Shown here one piece after another: positions 36,602-46,158 of a stretch of 64,000 nucleotides of DNA. The stretch covers positions 5,527,001 to 5,591,000 of the forward strand of contig NZ_CP050699.1 in the NCBI RefSeq assembly GCF_005116675.2, read 5' to 3'. Position 1 is the stretch's first letter; every line of letters starts with the position of its first letter. The position numbers and the translations under genes are program-made. The notes under the pieces are model-generated. The model worked only from the letters and a program-made list of their open reading frames with translations, was not told the origin of the DNA and made no database searches. The stretch is from Desulfosediminicola ganghwensis (GTDB taxonomy: Bacteria; Desulfobacterota; Desulfobulbia; Desulfobulbales; Desulfocapsaceae).

Positions 36602-37055
36602 TTTTTGATTCCTTCACCAGCATTTGCATATAACAGGCAGTTGGCCGGCAAACGCAGTCTTGAGTAATTAAAATTCAATGTATTTTTCAAATCAGCCGCG
36701 TGAACCGCTGCTTTTGAAAGGTCTCTTCTCTTTCGCTTCTATCTTTATACCACTTACCTGATTGTTACAGGTAAGATCAGAACCAGGTCATAGTTCAATA
36801 TTCTTGGCATGCTTTCAAGCCATTTTAAGCGTCCCGAAAATTTCGGCCAAAATGCGCATGGCAATATCTCAAATAGTTGATTCATGCTTACTATTTTTTA
36901 ATATGAAAACTGCCTCTGCACCTAACACACCAACTGCCCGCACAATTTCACTACCCTTTTACTGCAAATCTGGTATAAAGTACGATGTTTTTTTGCATCT
37001 TCCTTGATTCAGCAGCGACTTCGTATTACAAATCTCGGATAGTCCTGTAACATTC
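36602..37055. other. Divergent gap between kdsD and metK
   Basis: About 450 bases with no gene. It holds the 36753-36775 palindrome and the metK promoter just beyond it. I looked for the SAM-I, SAM-II and SAH riboswitch cores ahead of metK and did not find them. Confidence 0.45.
36753..36775. repeat. Perfect 8-bp inverted repeat (possible operator)
   Basis: CTTACCTG-attgtta-CAGGTAAG in the gap between kdsD and metK. No T-run follows, so an operator is likelier than a terminator. The bound protein is unknown. Confidence 0.45.
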
Positions 37056-37084
37056 TTGGTTACCAAATATAAACTCGATATAAT
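37056..37084 (+). promoter_or_regulatory. Candidate sigma-70 promoter of metK-ahcY
   Basis: TTGGTT (37056-37061), 17-base spacer, consensus TATAAT (37079-37084), about 60 bases before metK. The -35 element is part of a small palindrome TTGGT-T-ACCAA (37056-37066), a possible repressor site. The leader predicted from here is about 50 bases, too short for most riboswitches. Confidence 0.65.
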
Positions 37085-37144
37085 ATTTACGGTTTACAAT
37101 CCATATACTGGTTTCATCCAGCACAATTACAGCGGAGATAATCC

Positions 37145-38308
37145 ATGTCTAACTATCTTTTTACTTCTGAATCTGTTTCCGAGGGACATCCGGATAAAGT
37201 CGCCGATCAGATTTCAGACGCAATTCTTGACTCCATCCTCGCCCAGGATGCAAATGCCCGTGTTGCATGCGAAACACTTGTTACCACCGGCATGGCCCTC
37301 ATTGCAGGAGAGATCACCACATCTGCGTGGGTCGATATGCCCGATGTAGTTCGCCAGACCATTAAGAGCATTGGTTACAACTCCAGCGACATGGGTTTTG
37401 ATTGGCAATCCTGCGCTGTGATGACCTCGATTGATAAGCAGTCTTCTGATATTGCCCAGGGTGTTGACGAAGGCAGCGGTCTTGACCTTGATCAGGGCGC
37501 CGGTGATCAGGGCCTCATGTTCGGCTACGCCTGCAACGAAACAGAAGTGCTGATGCCAATGCCCATCTACTATGCACACAGGCTCACCAAAATGCAATCG
37601 GAAGTACGTAAGAATCGTGTCCTCCCATGGCTTCGCCCAGACGCAAAAAGCCAGGTTACAGTTGAGTACGATCAGGGCAAGCCCAAACGCATAGAGGCTG
37701 TTGTCCTCTCCACGCAGCATGATGAGAGTGTATCCCATAAGGATCTCAAAGAATCCGTGCTCGAAGAGATCATCCGGCCTGTACTGCCTGCAAACATGAT
37801 TGATGCCAACACTAAATTTTACATCAACCCAACCGGACGCTTTGTTATCGGTGGCCCTGTCGGCGACTGCGGCGTTACCGGCCGTAAGATTATTGTCGAT
37901 ACCTACGGCGGACGGGGATCACATGGCGGAGGCGCATTCTCAGGTAAAGATCCCTCCAAGGTAGACCGATCCTCGTCTTATATGGGACGCTATGTTGCAA
38001 AGAACATCGTTGCAGCAGGGATTGCTGATGAGTTTGAAGTGCAGGTGGCCTATGCCATCGGTATCTCCCATCCCGTTTCCATCAATGTAAACAGCTTTGG
38101 TACCGGTAAACTCTCTGACCAGGAGATCAAAGCACTTATTGTTGACACCTTCGATCTTCGTCCTAAAGCTATCATTCATCACCTTAATCTCCTCAGACCG
38201 ATCTACAAAAAGACTGCTGCCTACGGCCATTTCGGTAGAGAGGATTCTGATTTCACCTGGGAAAAAACCGACAAAGCAGAACAACTGCGGATCGCTGCTA
38301 AACTGTAA
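37145..38308 (+). CDS. metK: S-adenosylmethionine synthase
   Basis: Makes SAM from methionine and ATP; 387 residues, normal length. Signatures: [20 protein letters not shown] (N-terminal ATP site), [32 protein letters not shown], and [15 protein letters not shown] near the end. Preceded by GCGGAG. Followed by ahcY after 45 bases, so the cell makes SAM and recycles its product from one operon, useful for methylation-heavy anaerobes. Confidence 0.99.
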   Translation: MSNYLFTSESVSEGHPDKVADQISDAILDSILAQDANARVACETLVTTGMALIAGEITTSAWVDMPDVVRQTIKSIGYNSSDMGFDWQSCAVMTSIDKQSSDIAQGVDEGSGLDLDQGAGDQGLMFGYACNETEVLMPMPIYYAHRLTKMQSEVRKNRVLPWLRPDAKSQVTVEYDQGKPKRIEAVVLSTQHDESVSHKDLKESVLEEIIRPVLPANMIDANTKFYINPTGRFVIGGPVGDCGVTGRKIIVDTYGGRGSHGGGAFSGKDPSKVDRSSSYMGRYVAKNIVAAGIADEFEVQVAYAIGISHPVSINVNSFGTGKLSDQEIKALIVDTFDLRPKAIIHHLNLLRPIYKKTAAYGHFGREDSDFTWEKTDKAEQLRIAAKL

Positions 38309-38353
38309 TCGCGTCCACTAAAAGATTAACCTGAATTATAGCTGGTACACACT

Positions 38354-39652
38354 ATGTCTACTCAAACCCAAGACTATAAAGTCGCTGATATTTCCCTGGC
38401 TGAATGGGGACGTAAAGAAATTGAGATCGCCGAAACCGAAATGCCGGGACTGATGGCGCTCCGTGAAGATTATCGCGATCAGCAGCCGCTGAAGGGTGCA
38501 CGTATCGCAGGCTGCCTGCATATGACCATCCAGACTGCGGTATTGATGGAGACTCTCGTCGAGCTTGGCGCAGAGCTTCGTTGGTCAAGCTGCAACATAT
38601 TTTCCACCCAGGATCATGCCGCAGCAGCAATGGCTGCCGCCGGCCTTCCGACCTTTGCCTGGAAGGGTGAAAGTGAGGAGGAATTCTGGTGGTGCATCGA
38701 TCAGACAATCTTCGGTCCCGACGGCTGGACCCCGAATATGATTCTCGATGATGGCGGTGACCTCACCCAGATAATGCACGAGAAATACCCGGAAGAGATT
38801 AAAAAGATTAAAGGTATCAGTGAAGAGACCACTACCGGTGTTCTTCGTCTCAACGAGATGGCCGCTGAAGGCACACTTAAGTGCCCAGCCATCAATGTAA
38901 ACGACTCTGTAACCAAATCAAAATTCGACAACCTCTATGGCTGCCGCGAGTCACTGATCGACGGTATCAAACGCGCCACTGACGTAATGATCGCAGGCAA
39001 AAATGCCGTGGTGGTCGGTTATGGTGATGTTGGAAAAGGTTGTGCACAGGCACTTCGCGGCATGGGTGCTTCTGTCTATGTTACTGAAATTGATCCTATC
39101 TGTGCTCTTCAGGCGGCCATGGAAGGCTTTAAAGTCGTTACCATGGAAGAGGCTGCCAGTTACGGTAACATCTTTGTAACCTGCACAGGCAACGTCAACG
39201 TAGTCACCCGCGCCCACATGGAACAGATGCCTAATGAGGCTATTGTTTGCAACATCGGCCATTTTGATTCAGAGATCGACATCGCTGGCATCCGCGATCT
39301 CCCCTGGGAGAACATCAAACCACAGGTGGACCACGTGGTCTTTCCTGATGGCAAGAAAATAATCGTACTGGCAGAAGGTCGTCTGGTTAATCTTGGTTGC
39401 GCCACCGGCCACCCGAGCTTTGTTATGAGCAACTCCTTCACCAATCAGGTACTGGCGCAGATTGAGCTTTGGAATAACTCAGAGAAATATGAGAAGCGTG
39501 TCTACTTCCTTCCCAAACAACTCGATGAGATGGTGGCCAAACTGCACCTGAAAAAAATCGGTGCCAAGCTTACCGATCTTACACCTGAACAGGCCAAATA
39601 CATTGGTGTTTCAGTCGAAGGCCCTTACAAGCCTGATTATTACAGATATTAG
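38354..39652 (+). CDS. ahcY: Adenosylhomocysteinase
   Basis: Hydrolyses S-adenosylhomocysteine to adenosine and homocysteine; 432 residues. Seen: [56 protein letters not shown] (NAD and substrate residues), [20 protein letters not shown] (NAD Rossmann) and the end motif KPDYYRY. NAD-dependent enzyme, cytoplasmic. Operon partner of metK. Confidence 0.98.
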   Translation: MSTQTQDYKVADISLAEWGRKEIEIAETEMPGLMALREDYRDQQPLKGARIAGCLHMTIQTAVLMETLVELGAELRWSSCNIFSTQDHAAAAMAAAGLPTFAWKGESEEEFWWCIDQTIFGPDGWTPNMILDDGGDLTQIMHEKYPEEIKKIKGISEETTTGVLRLNEMAAEGTLKCPAINVNDSVTKSKFDNLYGCRESLIDGIKRATDVMIAGKNAVVVGYGDVGKGCAQALRGMGASVYVTEIDPICALQAAMEGFKVVTMEEAASYGNIFVTCTGNVNVVTRAHMEQMPNEAIVCNIGHFDSEIDIAGIRDLPWENIKPQVDHVVFPDGKKIIVLAEGRLVNLGCATGHPSFVMSNSFTNQVLAQIELWNNSEKYEKRVYFLPKQLDEMVAKLHLKKIGAKLTDLTPEQAKYIGVSVEGPYKPDYYRY

Positions 39653-39677
39653 AACAATAACTGTACAGGTTAGACGC

Positions 39678-39715
39678 AAAAGCCCTCACGGATACTCTCC
39701 GTGAGGGCTTTTTTT
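39678..39715 (+). terminator. Terminator of metK-ahcY
   Basis: Perfect 15-bp stem AAAAGCCCTCACGGA / TCCGTGAGGGCTTTT with a five-base loop, followed by more T. As birA ends just beyond it on the other strand and A-runs flank both sides, it may act in both directions. Confidence 0.94.
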
Positions 39716-39742
39716 ATTTCAAGTAGCCTGTACTGGTGTGCC

Positions 39743-40489
39743 TCAGCTTGTTCCCAGCTGCACATCACCTGAGAGTACTTCGTGAACCTTTCCTGAATCG
39801 TCACGAATGTGGAGTCTGCCAAGATTGTCAGGGCCCAGCGAGATACCTTCTACCACCTTACCATTGACCGCAACCCAAGCCAGTCTCTTCCCAAACATAC
39901 AGTCTAACTCTCGCCACCTCTTAATTACAGGTGTAAAACCGTGATGTTCGAATGATTGGACCTCGAGCAGCAGCTGGGCATGGATCTTGGTGAATACCTC
40001 ATCTACGGACATTTCCCGGCCAGATTCTATAAACAGAGACGTCGCCCTTGTGGCTACCTCAGCAGGAAAATCATTTATTGTAGTGTTCACATTCAAGCCT
40101 ATCCCAACAACAGCAAAACGGCAGGACGGATCTTCGGTTAATGCCGAAGACTCACTTAAAATACCACCGCACTTCTTCATGAAAAAGTAGATGTCGTTAG
40201 GCCATTTGAGGCCAGGCTGCAAATTGTACAGTTGCTTGATAGCATCTGCCACCGCAAGACCTGCCACAAAAGTCAGATATGGAAAGTCCTCAGCCTTGAG
40301 GACAGGTCGAAGTATCACTGAGGTATACAGCCCTTTTCCGGCTGGAGACTGCCATACTTTACCTAACCGGCCACGTCCCTTGGTCTGAGTGGCTGAGATA
40401 ATCGCAGTTCCATGAGCTGCACCGTCCGCAGCCATCTCCATGGCTACACGATTTGTTGAATCGGTTGATTGCAGGCGAACAATTTTCAT
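39743..40489 (-). CDS. birA: Biotin--[acetyl-CoA-carboxylase] ligase, without HTH
   Basis: Attaches biotin to carrier proteins; about 248 residues. Motifs: STDSTNRVAMEMA, TKGRGRLGKVWQSPAGKGLY (biotinyl-AMP binding), LKWPNDIYF, GGILSE and VVGIGLNVN. The N-terminal repressor HTH of E. coli BirA is absent, so it is a pure ligase. The frame runs to 40546, but that part overlaps the dsrD terminator hairpin; the ATG at 40487-40489 (MKIVRLQSTDSTN) is the natural start. Confidence 0.95.
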   Translation of the reverse strand: MKIVRLQSTDSTNRVAMEMAADGAAHGTAIISATQTKGRGRLGKVWQSPAGKGLYTSVILRPVLKAEDFPYLTFVAGLAVADAIKQLYNLQPGLKWPNDIYFFMKKCGGILSESSALTEDPSCRFAVVGIGLNVNTTINDFPAEVATRATSLFIESGREMSVDEVFTKIHAQLLLEVQSFEHHGFTPVIKRWRELDCMFGKRLAWVAVNGKVVEGISLGPDNLGRLHIRDDSGKVHEVLSGDVQLGTS

Positions 40490-40504
40490 AGTCAGAAATC
40501 CAGG

Positions 40505-40541
40505 CAAAAAAAAAGTGCAGAGTCCTGAGACTCTGCACTTT
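40505..40541 (-). terminator. Terminator of the dsrABD operon
   Basis: Perfect 13-bp stem AAAGTGCAGAGTC / GACTCTGCACTTT with loop CTGA, followed on the minus strand by nine T. It lies 31 bases past the dsrD stop. Confidence 0.95.
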
Positions 40542-40572
40542 AACAACGATCTACTCAGTGACAGGTAATAAA

Positions 40573-40818
40573 TTAATTAATACCTTCTTCACCTTCCTCG
40601 TTCTTGATACGACTTGGTACACCGTACATGGTTGTAGAACCGGAAGACCAGAACATCAGTTTTCCTTCACGTACAAGCTCATTCGCGATGTTTTTGATCT
40701 GACGAGGCTTGGTATCAGGATCACATTTATAGAAATCCTTGATGTACAGCTGTGGCTTCGGAGACTTTTCAGCCTTCTCAATCATTGCTGCTTTGATTTC
40801 GTCTATGCTTTTAGGCAT
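40573..40818 (-). CDS. dsrD: DsrD, small protein of dissimilatory sulfite reduction
   Basis: About 81 residues, the usual size. The family sequence is visible: MPKSIDEIKAAMIEKAEKS, LYIKDFYKCDPDTKPRQIKN and MYGVPSRIKNEEGEEG. DsrD has a winged-helix-like fold and is reported to raise DsrAB activity; it is found mainly in reductive-type sulfate reducers, which supports sulfate reduction over sulfur oxidation here. The start is the ATG at 40816-40818, with TAGGAGGGG seven bases before it; the longer frame begins 11 codons earlier. Confidence 0.96.
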   Translation of the reverse strand: MPKSIDEIKAAMIEKAEKSPKPQLYIKDFYKCDPDTKPRQIKNIANELVREGKLMFWSSGSTTMYGVPSRIKNEEGEEGIN

Positions 40819-40911
40819 AACGACCCCTCCTAGAGATAGGTAGAAGTCCAACGGCGCCGTCTTTTCACCGCGATATTGCGATGAAAAGACAAACGTCTGT
40901 CAAGGCTTCAA

Positions 40912-42039
40912 TTACTTGATATGGCTGGTGTACTTAAACTGAGTGGTTGTACGCCAGGTGTCATAAGCAAGACGATAGTCATCAATAGACTTATCGGTAA
41001 ATGGGATCTCACACTTTTCGAAGAATTTCTCCCAACCGATACGCTCTGCCCACTCACCAACACGCTCATATTTGCGAGCGTCTGCAGCGTAAGCCTCAAG
41101 AATTTTCTTGATAGCATCAACAGTCTCAGGCCAACGTGGAGTGGTGTTTGGCAGGAAAGGAATAACCAACTTGGAGAACTTAGGAGCAGTTCTGGAGTTA
41201 GAAACCTTACCACCAACGAGGATAGCAATACCGTCACCCTCTGGATCAGCAAGAGGCATAGCAGGACACATGGTGTAGCAGTTACCACAGAACATACAAC
41301 GCTCAACGGTAACTTTTACGGTCTTGATCTCTTTACCATCAACCTCTGCTTTAGCAGGCTTAACAGCACCAAGCGGACAAGAAGCGATTGCGAGCGGAAG
41401 CTCACAAACACCGGTGATACGCTTGTTATCGATCATAGGTGGCTTACGATGTACACCAAGAATAGCGATATCGGAAGCATGTACAGCACCACACATGTTG
41501 AGACAACATGCGAGAGCGATACGTACCTGTGCAGGCAGGGTCATGGAGGTGAAGTAATCAAACAGCTCATCCATTACCGCCTTAACAACACCAGAAGCGT
41601 CGGTGGCAGGGGTGTGACAATGTACCCAACCCTGGGTGTGAACGATGTTGGTTACACCAGCACCGGTACCACCTACCGGGAATCTGTTACCACGGCCAGC
41701 AAGGTCATCCAGCAGAGGCTGAACTTTATCCTTGGCATCAACCATGAACTCTACGTTGTTACGGGTGGTCCAACGCATGAAACCATCACAATGTGCATCA
41801 GCAACATCGCAGATCTCACGAATGAGATTGATGGTGATCAGACGTGCGGTACCAACACGAACGGTGTATACCTCGTCACCGGTCTCTGATTTATGCATCA
41901 GAACGCCAGGCTGGAGGATTTCGTGCCAAAGCCACTTACCTTTGTTAGCTTTGATTACTTCAGGAAAAAATTGCTCGTAATGTGGTGGACCAAGATCGGA
42001 AATACGTCCGTCCATCGGTTTATCTGGATTGTAGCCCAT
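40912..42039 (-). CDS. dsrB: Dissimilatory sulfite reductase, beta subunit
   Basis: Second subunit of the DsrAB siroheme enzyme that reduces sulfite in the cytoplasm; 375 residues. Seen: the siroheme/4Fe-4S Cys region with [15 protein letters not shown] (about 138-152) and [16 protein letters not shown] (176-190), then a ferredoxin insertion [20 protein letters not shown]. It follows dsrA by 56 bases and precedes dsrD by about 90 bases. The C-terminus [12 protein letters not shown]-type region agrees with the family. Confidence 0.98.
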   Translation of the reverse strand: MGYNPDKPMDGRISDLGPPHYEQFFPEVIKANKGKWLWHEILQPGVLMHKSETGDEVYTVRVGTARLITINLIREICDVADAHCDGFMRWTTRNNVEFMVDAKDKVQPLLDDLAGRGNRFPVGGTGAGVTNIVHTQGWVHCHTPATDASGVVKAVMDELFDYFTSMTLPAQVRIALACCLNMCGAVHASDIAILGVHRKPPMIDNKRITGVCELPLAIASCPLGAVKPAKAEVDGKEIKTVKVTVERCMFCGNCYTMCPAMPLADPEGDGIAILVGGKVSNSRTAPKFSKLVIPFLPNTTPRWPETVDAIKKILEAYAADARKYERVGEWAERIGWEKFFEKCEIPFTDKSIDDYRLAYDTWRTTTQFKYTSHIK

Positions 42040-42095
42040 GATAAATCTCCTTATATTTCTTTAATATGAATTGTTAGCTCAAATTAAAACAGGTA

Positions 42096-43376
42096 TTAGG
42101 CTGCGTGCTTAGCACGGAACTCATCAATGTCACGTGTAAAGCCGCCCTCAACCTCTTCCTCTTTCCAGAAGACGTATGGGTTAGAACGAGGCTCTTTAAC
42201 GTGCTGTGGAATCGGATCGAGTCCCATAACCTTGATGAAGGTCGGCAGGCCAATACGCTGCATGGTCTCACCTACACGCTCACGGTTCTTACCAACTTCC
42301 ATCCACCAGTCCCAAACGTTCTCAATGAAGTCAACGAGTTCCTGGAACTCATTGTCAGCAGACATTGGGATGAACGGGAGAACCAGAGTAGAGAACTGAG
42401 CACCATCGAGGATTGGAGCTTTCGCACCAACCAGAATGGAAGCACCCTGCTCTGCACCCGGACGAAGCGCGCGTGGCATTACGTTGATGCAATGCATACA
42501 ACGGGTACACTCTGCGTTATCGATCTTGAGCTCATCGCCTTCCATCCACATACACTCGGTAGGACAGAGACCAAGAACCTCTTTCTCGATGTCAAACTTA
42601 CCCCAGTCACGACCAGCATGGGCGCCACCGTTTGCAGGGTAATTACCAGCTACGTACTCTTTTACCGCTGCCTGGTCGATACGGATATCGTCTTTCCAGG
42701 TACCGATAACGGAGATGTCGGAACGTGCGATAGAAGCAACACAGTCGTTCGGACAACCGGAGAACTTGAACTTGAACTTGTATGGGAACGCTGGACGATG
42801 AATCTCATCCTGATACATCATGGTCAGCTGATGACAACACTCTTCAGTGTCGTAGCAGGACCACTCACAGCGGGACTGACCGATACAGTTCGCAGGGGTA
42901 CGAAGGTTTGAACCGGAACCACCAAGATCCTGTCCCATGTCGTGGGTCAGATCCCAGAAGAAAGGCTCAAGGTTCTCGGTACGGGTACCAAGAAGAATGA
43001 TGTCACCGGTGGAACCGTGCATGTTGGTAACACCAGAACCATGCTTCTCCCACAGATCACAGAGCTGACGAAGATTTGAAGAAGAATAGTATTTAGATGC
43101 AGGCTGAGCTACACGTACGGTGTGAAAGTGCTCAACACCTGGGAACTGCTCGGGAACGTCAGCGTAACGTCCAACGATACCACCACCGTATCCGAAAACA
43201 CCAACGATACCGCCGTGCTTCCAGTGGGTGATTCTGTCCTTGAAGGACAGCTCCAGGATACCAAGAATGTCCCAGCACTCAGGCTTGGTCTCAGCCTGCT
43301 GCTTTAAGTCGGTGACGAAACTCGGCCACGGGCCTTTCTCAAGTTCGTCCAACAAGGGCGTCTCATGTTTTGCCAT
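42096..43376 (-). CDS. dsrA: Dissimilatory sulfite reductase, alpha subunit
   Basis: Catalytic subunit of DsrAB; 426 residues. The coupled siroheme-[4Fe-4S] cysteines are C-x5-C at Cys164/Cys170 (ANCIGQSRCEWSC) and C-x3-C at Cys208/Cys212 (FSGCPNDC). A ferredoxin domain near 290-320 holds CPTECMWMEGDELKIDNAEC and CTRCMHCINVMP. The start ATG (43374-43376) has AAAGGAGG eight bases before it; the frame reads 35 codons further upstream. First gene of dsrA-dsrB-dsrD. The electron-transfer genes dsrMKJOP and dsrC are not in the window. Confidence 0.99.
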   Translation of the reverse strand: MAKHETPLLDELEKGPWPSFVTDLKQQAETKPECWDILGILELSFKDRITHWKHGGIVGVFGYGGGIVGRYADVPEQFPGVEHFHTVRVAQPASKYYSSSNLRQLCDLWEKHGSGVTNMHGSTGDIILLGTRTENLEPFFWDLTHDMGQDLGGSGSNLRTPANCIGQSRCEWSCYDTEECCHQLTMMYQDEIHRPAFPYKFKFKFSGCPNDCVASIARSDISVIGTWKDDIRIDQAAVKEYVAGNYPANGGAHAGRDWGKFDIEKEVLGLCPTECMWMEGDELKIDNAECTRCMHCINVMPRALRPGAEQGASILVGAKAPILDGAQFSTLVLPFIPMSADNEFQELVDFIENVWDWWMEVGKNRERVGETMQRIGLPTFIKVMGLDPIPQHVKEPRSNPYVFWKEEEVEGGFTRDIDEFRAKHAA

Positions 43377-43660
43377 GATTTCCTCCTTTGAATTACTGTT
43401 TAAACTACAACCTCTACCAAAAGATATAGCGAATCTTATAGTTCTTATCCTGAACAGGCAGGCAAGCAACTTGCAGAGCAATATGTGCCCACCCGACTAC
43501 TTCATGTTCAACTTTCGAACCGGCCCTGACATGTTTCTCCTGTCAAGACAATACGAAACACTATCACAGTGTATAGTGATTCAGCGGCTGAGAATATCGC
43601 CCACCGGAAATTTTGTCAACAAAAAACGGTGTAATTGTCTTTGGGAAAATGAACGCATAT

Positions 43661-45286
43661 TCACCGTGCAATTCTACTGCTACTGCCATTTCCAGCAACT
43701 TTCAGAAACCGATTTTCAAGCTCATTATCTTCGACACCCATACCCTTTATGAGTTTCAGGATTCTGGTAGCCAGCACCTTTCCGAGTTGCACTCCTTCCT
43801 GATCAAATGAATTGATATCCCATAAAAAGCCCTGATAGACTATCTTTGCTTCATAAATAGCCAACAGAGCTCCCATAGTGTGAGGTGTCAACTTATCAGC
43901 CAGCAGCAATGAACTCGGACGATTGCCTTCAAACTTTTTATTTGGATTTTCATGCAATCTGCCAACCGCCATGGCGATCGATTGCGCCAGGAGATTCGCA
44001 AAAAGTTTCTGTTGCGAGGTTGTATCTTCAACAATGAGATCAAGATTTCGCTGATTTTTTATAAAACCAATGAACTCAACAGGAACTATCTCAGTTCCCT
44101 GGTGAAGCAATTGATAAAATGCATGCTGCCCGTTGGTGCCAGGCTCCCCCCAGACAATCGGTCCGGTTTTGATTTTTACCTGGCTGCCGTCCCGATGAAT
44201 CGATTTGCCGTTGCTCTCCATATCACATTGCTGGAGATGGGCAGGGAAACGATGGAGCGCCTGGCTGTACGGCAATACCGCCACAGTAGAACGTTCCAGA
44301 TAATTATGATTCCACACCCCGATCAAGGCCAATAGTAAGGGAAGGTTACTCCTAATGTCGGGGATAGTTTCCGCAGCCTGATCCACCTCATTTGCACCCT
44401 TGAGAAATTCGAGCAATTGATCATAACCCAGATAAAAACCCAACATAACAGAGCCCACCATAGAGGTAGAACTGTACCGTCCGCCGATGTAGTCGAACAT
44501 GTAAAATGATCGAAGATATTTGTCAGGGTCATCCATGGGGCTGCCTTCTCCGGTCACTGCCAGGCAATGCTTCGCAGGATCAATGCCGGCCGCGCGCAAC
44601 TGTTCAATTACCAGTCTCTCGTTGGTCAGGGTCTCAAGTGTGGTACCGCTTTTTGAGACGATATTTATCAGGGTTCTGCTCAAATCCACCCGACTGAGCA
44701 CATCAGCAGCATCATCGGGATCGACGTTGGCAATGAAATGGACGGATCGCCCACTGATACCGAAAGGTTTGAGTGCCTCATAAATGGAGCGCGGGCCCAG
44801 ATCCGAGCCACCAATGCCAACGTTGACCAGAGTAGTGAAACTCTCTCCCTCTGCGTTTGTTATCTTACCGTTTTCAAGATCTGTTAAAAATTCTTTGAGC
44901 TTGGTGAGTTCATCTCGGGCTCTGGCCGACTCGGCTGGAGCGGCGGCCGTATCGCCGAAGACATCCCGGGTGGCGGTATGCAGAACCTGCCTCTCCTCAC
45001 TCTCGAAACCTTGAATGCGATTCATCACCGCACCACTTCTCATCTCTTTAAACTGAGCGGTAAGAGCGCATTGATCGGCAAGAGCCTGCAAAGCGTTCAG
45101 GACATCATCATCCACCCGTTGCGTAGCATATAGCATTCTGAACGGACCAGTCTCACAAATATATCTCTCAATCCTGTCGGTTTCAGTCAAGGCCCCGCTT
45201 GCCGTTAGATCATAAGGCTGACCTGCCAGACGACTCAAACTTTCTGCAGCTTCCGCTGTGGTCAGATTCTTATATTTGGGATCCAT
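43661..45286 (-). CDS. pgi: Glucose-6-phosphate isomerase
   Basis: Interconverts glucose 6-phosphate and fructose 6-phosphate; 541 residues. Signatures: VNVGIGGSDLGPRSIYEALK, IVSKSGTTLETLTNE, VWGEPGTNGQHAFYQLLHQG (catalytic Glu) and GVQLGKVLA with the catalytic Lys nearby. Complete and of the E. coli length class. It lies on the same strand as, and upstream of, the dsr operon; the gap of 284 bases holds the dsr promoter region, where I could not pick out a convincing pair of hexamers. Confidence 0.97.
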   Translation of the reverse strand: MDPKYKNLTTAEAAESLSRLAGQPYDLTASGALTETDRIERYICETGPFRMLYATQRVDDDVLNALQALADQCALTAQFKEMRSGAVMNRIQGFESEERQVLHTATRDVFGDTAAAPAESARARDELTKLKEFLTDLENGKITNAEGESFTTLVNVGIGGSDLGPRSIYEALKPFGISGRSVHFIANVDPDDAADVLSRVDLSRTLINIVSKSGTTLETLTNERLVIEQLRAAGIDPAKHCLAVTGEGSPMDDPDKYLRSFYMFDYIGGRYSSTSMVGSVMLGFYLGYDQLLEFLKGANEVDQAAETIPDIRSNLPLLLALIGVWNHNYLERSTVAVLPYSQALHRFPAHLQQCDMESNGKSIHRDGSQVKIKTGPIVWGEPGTNGQHAFYQLLHQGTEIVPVEFIGFIKNQRNLDLIVEDTTSQQKLFANLLAQSIAMAVGRLHENPNKKFEGNRPSSLLLADKLTPHTMGALLAIYEAKIVYQGFLWDINSFDQEGVQLGKVLATRILKLIKGMGVEDNELENRFLKVAGNGSSSRIAR

Positions 45287-45396
45287 AGTCTTCTCCGCAA
45301 GGCTAATATAAAAGATTCATTACCAGTGGACCTCTGCATTGAAACTCAATGTCCACCTAAGCCTGAAGTCGCCTGTTTTACTGACAGTCGACCGCG

Positions 45397-46080
45397 CTAC
45401 TCAATTCTCGCAGCAGCACCATTTTCGGCAAGCTTCCGTAATTCGCCGATAGTAGCGGTATAATCGTCACTGTTATAAACAGCAGAGCCAGCCACAAAAA
45501 TATTGGCACCAGCCTGGGCTACATCCTGAATGGTCTTTTTGCTCACGCCACCATCCACTTCGATTCCCACCTCAAGCCCCATACTATCGATACGTTGCCT
45601 GAGCTGCCAGATTTTCTCAAGCGAGGATGGGATGAATGACTGCCCGCCAAATCCGGGATTTACCGACATCAGCATGACCAGATCAAGATCTTCAAGCACA
45701 TAATCAAGTGTTGAAAGAGACGTTGCCGGGTTTAATACCGCACCGGCTTTCAAACCGCGCTGCTTGATCTGGCCGATCACGCGATGCAGGTGGGTGCACG
45801 CCTCAACATGCACTGTAATCCAGTCTGCGCCAGCATCTGCGAAAGCGTCTATATAGTCACCGGGATTACTGATCATCAGATGGACATCCAGAACCCGATC
45901 TGTCACTCTCTTCGCCGCCTCGACAACCAAAGGCCCGATGGTGATGTTTGGTACGAAGTGTCCGTCCATGACGTCAATATGAATAACCTCTGCACCGGCC
46001 TGATCCACCGCCCTGATCTCATTGCCCAGTTGACTGAAGTCGGCTGAAAGTATTGATGGTGCAATCTGTATTTCCCGCAT
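45397..46080 (-). CDS. rpe: Ribulose-phosphate 3-epimerase
   Basis: Pentose phosphate enzyme of 227 residues with a TIM barrel. Metal-binding residues are in IHIDVMDGHFVPNIT (His and Asp); VHLMISNPGDYIDAF, MSVNPGFGGQSFIPSSLEKI and EVDGGVSKKTI (Asp) complete the site. An epimerase beside pgi and within the same strand block as dprA-rpoD-dnaG, spaced by about 80-110 bases, so probably transcribed on its own or from dprA. Confidence 0.97.
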   Translation of the reverse strand: MREIQIAPSILSADFSQLGNEIRAVDQAGAEVIHIDVMDGHFVPNITIGPLVVEAAKRVTDRVLDVHLMISNPGDYIDAFADAGADWITVHVEACTHLHRVIGQIKQRGLKAGAVLNPATSLSTLDYVLEDLDLVMLMSVNPGFGGQSFIPSSLEKIWQLRQRIDSMGLEVGIEVDGGVSKKTIQDVAQAGANIFVAGSAVYNSDDYTATIGELRKLAENGAAARIE

Positions 46081-46158
46081 GATATCTCCTGATATGTAAA
46101 TACATTCAAAGCTGTTTTACCTGATGGAAAAACAGCATAATACTTAATTTTTTCGTAA

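Noticed and set aside
36602-37144. SAM or SAH riboswitch before metK-ahcY
   Set aside because: No SAM-I, SAM-II or SAH core was found, and the leader after the candidate promoter is only about 50 bases.
40921-41889. 322-residue open frame opposite dsrB
   Set aside because: Antisense to dsrB, whose motifs are unmistakable; the frame is open because of codon choice in dsrB and its product is low in recognisable features.
42105-42911. 268-residue open frame opposite dsrA
   Set aside because: Same reason as for dsrB; shadow of a conserved gene.
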